Source: Patella vulgata
Lineage: Eukaryota > Mollusca > Gastropoda > Patellidae
Length of the DNA stretch: 64,000 nucleotides
Direction: 5' to 3'
Assembly: GCF_932274485.2 (NCBI RefSeq)
Contig: NC_065883.2
Location: 79,890,559 to 79,954,558, forward strand
Made by a program: the position numbers and the translations under genes. The notes beneath the pieces were generated by a model that saw only the letters and a program-made list of their open reading frames with translations, had not been told where the DNA came from and ran no database searches. Below, in pieces: positions 21,040 to 31,229 of the stretch. Numbering within the stretch: the first letter of the stretch is position 1; each line of letters opens with the position of its first letter.

Positions 21040-21350
21040 CTGAAACCGGGTTTAACATCCTAGTCTACTTCATCAGCCGAACTCATAAAAAATATATAAA
21101 CCATGCAGTGTGCCATGGAAGATATTTGCCTGGACAGGGGGAGTTTCCACCTGCCAATGATTCTCCAAGCCCACATAGGACTGCAGTTTTTTTGTCCCAT
21201 CCAAAACACTAGACACCATTCACTGTCAGGCCCTCCATCTTGCATAATTCTGAAAAATCATAAGGATCTTTCCCAGCCAACCCCGAGATCGACCATTCGA
21301 CCTACTGTTTAGTTGGTTAGCGAGCGCATTACTCCCTGAGCCACTCTGAC
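21040..21350 (-). mobile_element. Diverged SINE-B, minus strand
   Basis: GGGTTTAACATCC at the tail side, GCAGTGTGCCATGG, TTGTCCCATCC, CTGTCAGGCCCTCC, and a head at about 21290-21350 with degraded box B. Older than the neighbouring copy. Confidence 0.6.
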
Positions 21351-21375
21351 TTCCAAAATCCACTTGAAAGAAACG

Positions 21376-21700
21376 GAATGAAATGAAATGGGGTTTAACG
21401 TCCTACTGTTCTGCTCCTACTGGGCTAATGAAATGAAATGGGGTTTAATGTCCTACTGTTCTGCTCCTACTGGGCTACTCTTATATCGAATTCCAACTGT
21501 CAAGGGATCTTTTAGGTGCACGCCAATGTGTAAACGGGATCTCGATTTTTGTCCCATCCGAATGACTAGATGGCTGTCCTTGTCAGCCTCTCCGTCCTGC
21601 ACCACTGACAAGGGAAAAACGACGCCGGAAAATCCAGATGAATTTTGTCGACAAATGCAGGGATAGAACACTGGACCTTCAGGTTAGCTAGCCACCGTGC
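21376..21700 (-). mobile_element. SINE-B with internal tail duplication, minus strand
   Basis: The 3' end (AATGAAATGGGGTTTAACGTC, CTACTGTTCTGCTCC) is present twice in tandem (about 21378-21425 and 21428-21476). The body follows to the head at about 21690, where GCTAGCCACCGTGCCCC is the complement of the tRNA-like 5' end. This head sequence seeds the array that follows. Confidence 0.75.
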
Positions 21701-21705
21701 CCCTC

Positions 21706-22133
21706 CTCCACTTTAACCCTAACCCTAACCCTAGCTAACCACCGTGCCCCTCCCCCCTCCCCCCCTCCACTTTAACCCTAACCCTAACCCTAGCTAGCCA
21801 CCGTGCCCCTCCCCCCTCCCCCTCTCCACTTTAACCCTAACCCTAGCTAGCCACCGTGCCCCTCCCCCCCTCCCCCCTAACCCTAGCTAGCCACCGTGCC
21901 CCTCCTCCCCTCCACTTTAACCCTAACCCTAACCCTAGCTAGCCACCGTGCCCCTCCCCCCCTCCACTTTAACCCTAACCCTAGCTAGCCACCGTGCCCC
22001 TCCCCCTCCCCCCCTCCACTTTAACCCTAACCCTAACCCTAGCTAGCCACCGTGCCCCTCCCCCCTCCACTTTAACCCTAACCCTAACCCTAGCTAGCCA
22101 CCGTGCCCCTCCCCCCCTCCACTTTAACCCTAA
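21706..22133. repeat. Telomere-like array fused to SINE head sequence
   Basis: About nine units of 41-62 bp. Each combines AACCCTAACCCTAACCC (the animal telomere repeat, C-strand) with CTAGCTAGCCACCGTGCCCC and a poly-C-rich spacer. The CTAGCTAGCCACCGTG part is the complement of the head of the adjacent SINE-B. Unit length varies with the number of CCCTAA and C repeats. Confidence 0.9.
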
Positions 22134-22394
22134 CTACATGTGAGTAGAATACACACACTGTGGACCTTATAATTAGTGGAATTGAACCGATCATGTCTGA
22201 ATAGTCCAAAACTATTAATTAAATTGCATAATCAAATTATATTGACTCGAAAAACTATTTGTTTCACCATTGGAAATAATGAATTTAGTTGTACTTAAAC
22301 CAAATGGCAGGCACAAAAGCAATTGCATCTGAAAATGTCTGAAAATCTGTGATAGTTGCCTTTAACTCCAGTCTTGGACTGATATCTACATGTG

Positions 22395-22740
22395 GTTCAA
22401 TATTTTTATATCAACTGTATATTAATCTCTACCATAGCAACAAAATATTACTGTATATTAATTTCTACCATAACAAACAAATATTACTTTATGTCTATTC
22501 TACCATAGCAACAAAAGATTACTTTATGTCTATTCTACCATAGCAACAGGAAAAGATTACATTATGTCTATTCTACCATAGCACCAGGAAAAGATTACAT
22601 TATGTCTATTCTACCATAGCAACAGGAAAAGATTACATTATGTCTATTTTAACAGAGTAACAAAATATTATGTCTTCTACCATAGCAACAAAATACTACA
22701 TTATATCTATTCTACCATAGCAACAGGAAAAGATTACTTT
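22395..22740 (+). repeat. Minisatellite, about 9 imperfect units
   Basis: Units of roughly 30-40 bp with CTACCATAGCAACA and GATTAC(A/T)TTATGTC. Some units carry an extra GGAAAA. No coding role seen. Confidence 0.8.
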
Positions 22741-22939
22741 CCATCTTTGATTATGCTCGTATTTTTATATCATACAACAGTATAAAACATGGCGACAGAT
22801 TAAAGATCCATTATGTAGGAGATAAAGCTATCTATTGCAGGTCTATATTCACAAGACAAACCCATAATCAAATTTCAGATGGCTGAGATATTGCATGGAT
22901 TAGGCCATTAAAATAAACATCACTCAGTAAAAGGACTGG

Positions 22940-23140
22940 CAATTGAGACTCTGTTTATTACTATGGCAACAGTACTAGACAATCGTCTATTTCTTGTTGA
23001 AACATCAAACACTCATAACGTTAGCTAAGAATAAAGTGATTTGACTGAAATTTTCAATATATTCATTTTTCATTATCTATTTTTAAACTATTATTACAAG
23101 AACCGTCAGCTCTTTATCTAAATCTTACATAATACATGTT
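22940..23140 (-). repeat. Family-C dispersed repeat, minus strand
   Basis: Complement of the family-C hallmarks: GTGATTTGACTGAAATTTTC, CATTATCTATTTTT, ACCGTCAGCTCTTTATC, TCTTACATAATACATG. A partly related start is seen at 22800. It is followed at 23143-23250 by a short tandem repeat (TTTAATAACT(G/C)AACACA, two copies). Confidence 0.5.
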
Positions 23141-23249
23141 TAATAACTGAACACATATTAAATTACATTAAAACATAAAAGCAGGGTATAAAACTTGTTT
23201 AATAACTCAACACATTAAAACATAACAGCAGGGTATAAAACTAAATTTT

Positions 23250-24240
23250 ATTCTATTTTGATCAAAGAGAAAATCTTTCTTTAATGATTTTAAGTAAGTT
23301 TTTGGACACATATCTAATGAATTATTATGATTATGATATGTTTTATGGCATATTATCATTATACCATAGTTTATTATCATTATACCATAGTACATAGTTT
23401 ATTATCACAAGGAATGGAATGTAATCTTTTAACATTATATAACATCCATAATACTATGTACAAAATGCTAGACCAGCTTCTCACTAATGCCTGGACCTTC
23501 TCGTCGGTTGCCTAGGAAACGCTTGTCTCTGACATCACTCTCACTTGAAGCAGACATTAAAGCTCGCCGGAAAACCTTCATTTCACTTGAATGTTGGGCT
23601 CACTGTTAAAGCTTCATAATTTTTTTAAATTAGTCAACATTTCTTTTCCATAAATATAAAACGAATGTCAATGTTCCCTACCACACGTTAATTTCAAGGT
23701 TAGCGATTTCCGCCATTTTGCTTCTGCTCATAGAAATATAGACTAGAATATGAGCAGAAGGACTAAAATGACGTCACAGATTTTCCCGTGAGCTTTAAGG
23801 TATGTTCAAATCGGATTATAACCAAAATAAAATGGAATGGATTTTAAAATCCAGTCAACACAATCAATACCTTGGTTATTTTGAGACTAACATGTAGTTT
23901 AGTGTGCAATGTTAGAGGAGGATTTTGTCCAGACAGCAACATTTCGACCTATTCTTCTTTAACCAGACGGAGCTTGATTATTTATAATCTTTACGGAGTA
24001 TTTAGCGATTGGGAAACATATTAACATAACACCATTTTTATCGGTTATCAATCACTGGTTTTATTCTAAAAACATGACCTTTCAACAAATATGGTCTCTT
24101 ATCCTGAGAGAGAGATAGAGAGATTGATTGATGCACCTCCACATGAAAGTAGTCTTTTGTAAACAGTCTTTCGTTTGTTTCCTTCCACAAGCAAGGCTGC
24201 TTTAAAACCATCAAAAGATTTCCCATTGTTTAGTGTAGAG
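23250..24240. other. Intergenic, no gene recognised
   Basis: AT-rich with short local duplications (TATCATTATACCATAG). At 23507-23520 GTTGCCTAGGAAAC fits the RFX X-box pattern RYYNYY-N2-RRNRAC, and TGACGTCA occurs near 23769. No convincing exon is linked to either. Confidence 0.3.
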
Positions 24241-24242
24241 AG

Positions 24243-24508
24243 AAATGGGGTTTAACGTCCCCTCGACACAAACCAGGTCATTTCTGGACTAACATATGGT
24301 CCAATTTTATTTCAATAATTCGCATGCGCGTAGGGGTCTTTAGTAGTGGGAGGAAACTGGAGGACCCGGAAAAAACACACAAGGTTGGACAGGCGACGCT
24401 ACTCCTTGTCACATACAACCAGGAAATTAAAACCACGCCAGTTGACTCAATGACAGACCTTGTGATGCAGCGCGCACACGTTAACCAATCGGCCATCCAA
24501 CCCCCTCG
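24243..24508 (-). mobile_element. SINE-A, near full length, minus strand
   Basis: Reads on the minus strand from head (GGGGGTTGGATGGCCGATTGG region with box A) through a degraded box B, to the 3' end GTGTCGAGGGGACGTTAAACC. tRNA-derived. TSD not resolved. Confidence 0.75.
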
Positions 24509-25117
24509 TCTTATCATTATCAAGCACAAATATTTGTGCTTTTAGACTAAACCCAGTGATGAGCTTCCATAAAAATTGTCTTATATATAACTTGATTATT
24601 TATCCAATCAGAACGAAGCACACTTTCTTCGTCAGACCCTTCTCAAACCCCCCGGTCCAATAGCCCGAGAACCCAAACTTGGCAAACTACGATGCCACCC
24701 AGGATGAGTGAAAACCAGACCTGAAAAATCCTGAATGTTTTTGTTGAATCCAGGAGATTCTAGTTGTGAAGCCAGTTCCCTATCACTTCACCAACTTGGT
24801 AAAATATGTTTGAAATGAATACCCTGGGTAATATAATAATATTTAAGGCATATTAAATAGATATTGTGAATATAAACAACTAAGGCTTTTTTTTTACAAT
24901 AAATAACATTAAAAATGACTATTATAAACTAGCTTAAATGCCTGAACACATCAAGGATTATCTAGTGATGATTCCTATATTGTCAACAAATAATCGTTGG
25001 TCTATCGCAGGGTCATATAAAAAGAGTCTGGCCAGTCGCTATTTTGTTAGTCAATCTGTAGGTGTGATATATCAACATCAGAACAGAATGATAGTTCTGT
25101 GGAAGATACGAGACCAG

Positions 25118-25242
25118 GGTAAATATCTATAGGGTGCAGGCTGTTTCGTACTTAGTTCATTCCTACCTCAGATTGATTCGTACCTTTTCCTACACGTTGT
25201 TGAACTAAGTACGAAACAGCTGACATCCTATCTATATTTACA
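25118..25242. repeat. Hairpin with 19-bp perfect arms
   Basis: CTGTTTCGTACTTAGTTCA at 25141-25159 and its exact reverse complement at 25201-25219, with a 41-base loop. Weaker pairing continues outward (TATAGGGTGCAGG against CTGACATCCTATC). It could be a tiny foldback MITE. No coding sequence nearby was recognised. Confidence 0.75.
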
Positions 25243-25747
25243 TTAGATAACCAAGCCATGTTGTTACCAAATCACAATTTCACCAGACTTTCTCAATATG
25301 GGGATACTCGACTGAATGTTCCGGTAAAGAATTCTCTAAATCCCCTAAAATAGTGACAGTGGAGTAAAAGGAGGGATTTCCGACATGCATCGACTGCATA
25401 GGAAAATATATCAACCCACCATGACATCTCAGGCATATCGTTGTGTTTAATAAAGTCACGATTCTACTCACACTAGGACTGAATTCTGCGTAAATTCGAG
25501 ACGTTCTGGACTGAATCAGCCATCTCCTTTATTATGACTCTGGTGTGTGGTAGCCCTTTTTACAGGAATAATTGATCATTAATAATATAAGGCATTCTAT
25601 ATCGTAATAATAAACATTTGATTGAAAAAATTAAAAATATATATGAAAGCAATATTATTATAAAGTGAAAAATACTTTGATTATAAAATATATTGTAAAA
25701 TAAATTAAAAAATATATATTTGGATAAGTATATGATGATATGAGAAA

Positions 25748-26109
25748 TACTGTACAGTGTATAATATTATTATATTCATATATCTAATGACTTCTGCTAA
25801 TGGTTATATAACTGTAAATACTGTACAGTGTATAATATTATTATATTCATATATCTAATGACTTCTGCTAATGGTTATATAACTGTAAATACTGTACAGT
25901 GTATAATATTATTATATTCATATATCTAATGACTACTGCTGATGGTTATATAACTGTAAATACTGTACAGTGTATAATATTATTATATTCAAATATCTAA
26001 TGCCTGCTGCTGATCGTTATATAACTGTAAATACTGTACAGTGTATAATATTATTATATTCATATATCTAATGCCTGCTGCTGATCGTTATATAACTGTA
26101 AATACTGTA
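25748..26109 (+). repeat. 71-bp minisatellite, 5 units
   Basis: Unit begins TACTGTACAGTGTATAATAT and contains ATCTAATGACTTCTGC. Units start near 25751, 25822, 25893, 25964 and 26035. The last two share a variant (GCCTGCTGCTGATCG). Confidence 0.9.
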
Positions 26110-26640
26110 AATTGAGTAAATTTAACACTGAAAGACAAGTCACTTGTCAATAACGAGCAGCAGGTAAAGACGAGTTCAATAGCAGCAATGAGTCTTTGCT
26201 GTAATTAACCTATTTTAAATAACACTAATATATCTTAATTTAATCTCTGTTACATGTAACTCTCTCTAACACAATCCTTCGTTTATTACTTAATATCATA
26301 GCTTACTGTAAACACAGCATATTAAACTACATATTGGTCAAAACAGATCAACAAAGGTCAATAGGTCAATAAGAAGTAATCAAATCTACTGAACCTTAAA
26401 CTGGTTTTAACGTCATGAAAAATGATATAGAACGATTGATATTAAGTACTGTTTGTGTATGAAGAAATTGTTACTGGCCTAAATCTTACAGAAACTGTTT
26501 ATAGAACCCGACAAGTAAATAAATCATCATAGTTACCTCCCTTATCACTCTGTTTTAGATAACCTCAAATAACCTATAAACAGTTTCTTGGATTCTAAAT
26601 TCTAATTCTAAGTTGTTGACAATCAGAAAAAACTTTCTGT
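26110..26640. other. AT-rich intergenic, no gene seen
   Basis: Nothing recognised apart from two short copies of AAACTGTTTATAG / CTATAAACAGTTTC, which are inverted relative to each other. Confidence 0.3.
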
Positions 26641-26644
26641 AAAC

Positions 26645-26828
26645 AATTTCTTTACTTTATTTTTCTAAGCTGATGACAATAATAAAAACCTATTTTACAG
26701 AGAAACTTGATTCTAAGTTGATGACAATAATAAAAACCTATTTTACAGAGAAACTTGATTCTAAGTTGATGACAAAAATTTTTTTTTACAGAGAAACCTG
26801 ATTCTAAGTTGATGACAATAATAAATAA
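26645..26828. repeat. 47-bp minisatellite after the TMEM179-like stop
   Basis: Four units containing TTGATTCTAAGTTGATGAC and TATTTTACAGAGAAAC. It lies immediately downstream of the TMEM179-like stop on the minus strand, so it would form its 3' UTR. Confidence 0.8.
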
Positions 26829-26830
26829 CT

Positions 26831-27980
26831 TTATGCTGTTGGCTCCACATCACCTATTTTCGCAGTATCGGCATTAACCGAGTTATCATACGCCTGTGAT
26901 CGCAATCTTCTGTTACGAACGAATCTAACGATACCCAAAGCACACTGTATTACCCATGCTAAGAAACCAATCCAGGATGCTGTCTGAAATAAACATAGAT
27001 AAAACTTCAGCAACAACAGAGGGATAGCTTTCAAAATACAGGGGAGGTAACTTAGGAAAACACATTCCAATATGGGGGAGGTAACTCAGGGAAAACGCGT
27101 TCCAATACGGGGGAGGTACCTCAGGGAAAACATGTTCCAATACAGGGGAGGTAACTCAGGGTCAGAAAAACACGTTCCAATACGGGGGAGGTAACTCAGG
27201 GAAAACACAATCCAATATGTTTTAGTCCCAAACTGACCTAGTTAATTCGGGTGGAAGTTAACCTCCATTTTTCTCTGGAAGGGATATTTAAATAGAGAGA
27301 AATGGGGTTCAATGTTCATTCGACACAAACTAGGTGATTTCGGGACTAACATATGGTTCAATTTTATTTCAATAATTCGTTTGCGCGTACGGGTCTTTAG
27401 CAGTGGGAGGGAACCGGAAAACCCACAAGGTTGTACAGGCGACCCTACTCCTTGTCACGTACAAGTGGGGAATCGAAACCATGATAGTTGACCCAATGAC
27501 AGAACTTATGATACAACACCCCTTGAGAGAGAGAGACCCGGACCCGTGGAAAACCCACGAGGTTTGACAGGTGACCCTACTCCTTGTCACGTACAAGTGG
27601 GGAATCGAAACCATGTCAGTTGACCCAATGACAGAACTTATGATACAACACCCCTTGAGAGAGAGACCCGGACCCGTGGAAAACCCACGAGGTTATACAG
27701 GTAACCCTACTCTTTGTCACGTACAAGTGGGGAATCAAAACCATGTCAGTTGACCCAATGACAGACCTTATGATACAACATTACTTGCGAGAGAGAGAGA
27801 GACCCGGACCCGTGGAAAACCCACGAGGTTGGACACGCGACCCTACTCCTTGTCACGTACAAGTGGGGGATATTATCTAAATAACAAACCTGAGCCACTG
27901 TAAAATAGGCGTAGTAATGAGAACCATTATAATCTGTATTCCTCTGGGCGTTCCAATTCATACGCTGACCTTGAGAGCAA
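26831..27980 (-). CDS. TMEM179/TMEM179B-like membrane protein, two C-terminal exons
   Basis: Minus-strand exons 27890-27980 and 26831-26983 join in phase 0 across donor GTTTGT and acceptor TTTATTTCAG. The first is open from TCSQGQRMNWNAQ to YYAYFTVAQ, and its own acceptor (TTTTTTCAG) is in phase 2. The second gives TASWIGFLAWVIQCALGIV, a membrane helix, then the basic stop-transfer RNRRLR and a polar tail to a stop at 26831. The CSQGQ..NW and Y....TVAQTASWIGFLAWV pattern resembles the end of TMEM179B (CSEAQ..PW, AETSSWVNLVLW). Earlier exons were not found. The region upstream is occupied by the ataxin-3-like gene, so this may be partial. Confidence 0.5.
27020..27225. repeat. 35-bp minisatellite in TMEM179-like intron
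   Basis: Five to six units of GGGGGAGGTAACTCAGGG plus AAAACACGTTCCAATA. Begins about 40 bp inside the last intron. Confidence 0.85.
27298..27870 (-). mobile_element. SINE-A with tandemly amplified head
   Basis: A minus-strand SINE-A (3' end GGGGTTCAATGTTCATTCG at 27305) whose 5' part, about 128 bp from the GACCCGG body region to the ATACAACACCCC head, is repeated about four times (27404 to 27870). Units are joined through GAGAGAGAGA tracts. It fills the same intron as the 35-bp array. Confidence 0.75.
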
Positions 27981-28592
27981 CTGAAAAAATTCATGAATAT
28001 CTACAATTCAGTCCTTTTATTTTCAAAATTATTCTCTCTGTGTGTTGGTGTGTGTGTGTATTTATAAGTGCAATATAATTACTATCCCCATCTCTAGGAT
28101 ATGGACTTTATATGAATAAACAATGTGGACTAAATTTACAGCTGCAACGCCTCCAGGATTTCGATCCCTGAAGCTTCAACAACTTCAATAGTTTCATAGT
28201 AGATCCACCCCTGAACATGGGCCCTCTTAATAGCCATTCTGAGCAAATACACTCCTGTTAATATGACCGATATCAACTACTGAAATTCTTTGTCCAAATA
28301 CCAACAATTTTAACCTGCCTTCGTTTGTTTCATAACTTTTTCTCTACAGACACCTTGACTTTATGAACCCTCCAAATTGTTTCTCTTACAGTGCTAATGA
28401 TTCCACATTTAATTTATCATTTTTTATCTGCAGTGTCGTTCCACACACCAAACCAGTTTTGCAGAGATGTTGAAATGTTGCAGCTGTCCCTTAGTGCTTT
28501 AAAAATACAAATGTATAATCAGTGGTGGGCATATCAAGAGGCAAATTTATAAAATATTTAATCTTTGTGAAGAAGGCCTTGTTGTATAGATA

Positions 28593-28919
28593 GGAAGCCA
28601 CAGTGGCTCAATGAGTAAGATGCTGGCTCGCTAGCCTGGAAGTCCCATGTTGGATCCCTGCATTGGCCCCTGACAGTTCATCAGGATTTTCCAGCATGGT
28701 TCCACCTTGTCATTTGGGCAGGACCGAGGGCCTGACAAAAAACAACAGAAAAACAAGGTCCTGTGTACATATTGATGTGCACGTAAAAGATCCCTTGGCA
28801 GTAGGAATTGAATAAAAGAGTAAGCCGTAGCACCTCTGTCCGCACAAAATTTCCCTCATAGTAGACTGTATGGCGTATGCCCATTGGAGCAGAACAGTAG
28901 GACGTTAAATTTTATTTTA
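28593..28919 (+). mobile_element. SINE-B, near full length, 11-bp TSD, next to an exon
   Basis: Head AAGCCACAGTGGCTCAATG with box A, box B GTTGGATCCCTG (one base off), and 3' end AGGACGTTAAATTTTATTTT. Flanked by TTGTATAGATA at 28582-28592 and 28920-28930. The right duplication ends 9 bases from the donor of ataxin-3-like exon 4, so it sits just inside the next intron, opposite to the gene. Confidence 0.85.
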
Positions 28920-28939
28920 TTGTATAGATAATGACTCAC

Positions 28940-31220
28940 CTTCCTGTTGTAACTGTGTTAAAAATAAAGAAAGATACGTATCAGATATAAGTTCTGGACC
29001 AGTTAACAAAGAATTTAAAGTAAACCACTGATGACCCAACTTTCTAACAGCAAACCAATGTTGTTGAAAATTACAAATAAATGCTCGTTCATTACTGCAA
29101 TAGAAAATAAAGGTTTTACATGTAAGTAGCAATAATCAACCCTTTGTAATTTAGCCGAAAGTAGATTGATTTATGATACCATAGTGGCTGGTTCATTGTT
29201 TTACCAATCGGCACCCTAACCCTAACCCAGTGAAGTGGACAGTTTCAGAGCTCTCAGCACCCTAACCCAGTGAAGTCGACAGTTCCAGAGCTCTCATCAC
29301 CCTAACCCAGTGAAGTTGACAGTTTCAGAGCTCTCATCACCCTAACCCAGTGAAGTGGACAGTTACCAGAGCTCTCAACACCCTAACCCAGTGAAGTCGA
29401 CAGTTCCTGAGCTCTCATCACCCTAACCCAGTGAAGTTGACAGTTTCAGAGCTCTAATCACCCTAACCCAGTGAAGTCGACAGTTACCAGAGCTCTCAAC
29501 ACCCTAACCCTGTGAAGTCGATATTTCCCGAGCTTTCATCTTCTGCATCAGCTGACTCAGAGTGAAATTATCTGGCTGGAGAAATAATCTGACAGGAAAC
29601 CCTATTTTAAGTTAGGAAAACAATCATGTTGGTGTGTGGAAAGACTTACTTTAAATGGACAAGAGTTAGTTTGAATGGAAAAGACTCACATAAAATAAAA
29701 AAAGACTTACTTTTTTCAATAAAAAAAGACTTACTTTTTTCAATAAAAAAAGACTTACTTTTTTCAATAAAAAAAATATTTTTAAGGGAAAACATTTATT
29801 TTGAGGGAGAAAGGCTTACTTTGCGGGGGAAAAGACTTACTTTAAGTGTGGAAAAAAATTACTTTGGTGATGCTGGGGGGAACTTACTTTGAGAGTGGAA
29901 AAGACTTACTGTGAGGATGGAAAAGACTTACTTTGAAGAGGAAGGAGGGGGATTTACTTTTACTGGGAAAAGACTTACTTTCAGGGGAAAGGACTTACTT
30001 GGGATTTATTCTTGCTTGATTAGCTTGTTCTGTTTGACTGTTGTATGGTATCATCTTTAAACCCCAGACTGTTAGGGCATCAGATATAACTTGTACAGAG
30101 AAGAAACCACTATCATCAAAATTACTGGAGGGTTGCTGTTAATATTAAATACAGTAAAATTACTGAATGGTTGCTGTTAATATCAAATACAGTAAAATTA
30201 CTGAATGGTTGCTGTCAATATCAAATACAGTAAAATTACTGGAGGATTGCTGTTGATATTAATTACAGTAAAATTACTGGATGGTTGCTGTTAATATTAA
30301 TTACAGTAAAATTACTGGAGGGTTGCTGTCAATATTAAATACAGTAAAAATGCTGATTGATCTAGGCCTACTTTCAAGTCTCACCTGTAGAAACTGCTGA
30401 TTGATCTAGGCCTACTTTCATTAAGTCTCACCTGTAGAAACTGCTGATATTCTCATGTGTGTACCCCACCTTCTGCCATAAATTCTCTTTCTCTAACATC
30501 CAGTCTTTCAGCTATTTGAGCTAAATCTACCGCAGAGAAGTACTGATTTTGGAGCAATGCATTTAAACAATGCTGTGCACACAAGGAGCCTTCTTGCTGA
30601 AAACATATCAAAATAAACGTTTATTAACACTGGTGATTTGGAGAGACAAATAATTTTAGGCTTTACTTGACTTGTATTTCTAATTTTGTACACCAGGTAG
30701 GACTACACTTGTCAACTTCTTGGGAGTTGAATAATAACGGAGGCAGGTGGAGGCTTGACAAAGACAGCTGTCTAGTTGTTTGGATGGGACAAAAAACTTA
30801 CATATTGGCATGCACGTAAAAGATCCCTTGACAGTTGGAATTCGATATACATTTTAATTTGCAAGGTAAAATTGATGGGTTCAAATCATAGTTATAAAAC
30901 ACATGAACTTGTTTGTGACAACCATTTGTATGTTTAAATCTACAACATGTCTGTCGGACATGGAATGAAACATTATTTTTTTTTTAAATACAGAAAGACA
31001 GGTAGTCTACAGTCCAGGAATTGAATTAAAACTTGATTTTAAAAACAGGAAATATTATTTATGAGTCACTCGATCACACGTCGGTTATAAATTCTTATTT
31101 AAAACTAATAAATATTCAAATCAGTCTGCGAGGGTGTCTGAGTCTGTTCAGAACTAACGGTGAATATTCACTCTATAATTCACAGAAATAAGTTACCTTT
31201 TCATGAAATATTAACTCCAT
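28940..31220 (-). CDS. ATXN3: Ataxin-3-like Josephin deubiquitinase, exons 1-4, in-frame TGA
   Basis: Minus-strand exons 31197-31220, 30432-30596, 29999-30135 and 28940-29094 join in phases 0, 0 and 2, and exon 4 ends in phase 1. The product begins MELIFHEK-QEGSLCAQHCLN and continues FDDSGFFSVQVISDAL, NERAFICNF, QHWFAVRKLG and NSLLTGPELISDTYL. This is the Josephin domain of ataxin-3 with the catalytic Cys14, His (QHW) and Asn (LNS) all present. Ataxin-3 trims ubiquitin chains and feeds substrates to p97. Codon 56, near the end of exon 2 where human ataxin-3 has Glu, is TGA (30455-30453). Exons for the linker and ubiquitin-interacting motifs were not found downstream. It could be a pseudogene, a partial duplicate, or a gene that avoids the TGA by a weak donor (GTACAC) paired with the CCTCCAG acceptor, which would stay in frame. 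Confidence 0.85.
29210..29540. repeat. About 41-bp minisatellite in ataxin-3-like intron 3
   Basis: Eight units of CACCCTAACCCAGTGAAGT and GACAGTT(C/T)CAGAGCTCT. The CCCTAACCC part is telomere-like. Confidence 0.9.
29620..29998 (-). repeat. Degenerate array of 5' splice-site-like units, intron 3
   Basis: Read on the minus strand, this is the start of intron 3. Exon 3 ends CCCAA and the intron begins GTAAGTCC. Variants of AAAGTAAGTCTTTTCC then recur at intervals of about 20-40 bases to about 29640. About ten keep GTAAGT exactly and others read GTAAAT, GTAATT or GTAAGC. The array looks as if it grew from the exon 3 donor. Confidence 0.85.
30136..30431 (-). repeat. Intron 2 array repeating both flanking splice sites
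   Basis: The whole 296-bp intron is tandem repeats of its borders. At the 5' side, TTTCTACAGGTGAGACTT (end of exon 2 plus donor) is repeated 47 bp downstream (decoy donor after 30385). The rest, to exon 3, is five 38-bp units with AACAGCAACC(C/A)TCCAG and TAATTTTACTG. Each repeats the acceptor and the first bases of exon 3 (CAACCCTCCAGTAATTTT). Confidence 0.9.
30745..30855 (+). mobile_element. SINE-B body fragment in ataxin-3-like intron 1
   Basis: AAAGACAGCTGTCTAGTTG, GGATGGGACAAAAAAC and CACGTAAAAGATCCCTTG match the SINE-B body. Both ends are missing. Confidence 0.6.
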
Positions 31221-31229
31221 TTCAACAAA

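Noticed and set aside
21706-22133. True chromosome end
   Set aside because: Telomere-like repeats are interrupted by SINE-derived and C-rich spacers, and unique sequence continues on both sides.
23507-23520. RFX X-box marking a ciliary gene promoter
   Set aside because: A single short motif match with no exon recognised within reach. Kept only as a note.
24938-25132. 64-residue plus-strand frame
   Set aside because: No domain, no splice partners and no homology recognised. Likely chance.
26831-31220. Ataxin-3/TMEM179 chimeric gene
   Set aside because: Exon 4 of the ataxin-3-like gene ends in phase 1, while the next minus-strand exon at 27890-27980 needs a phase 2 partner. Direct joining gives a stop.
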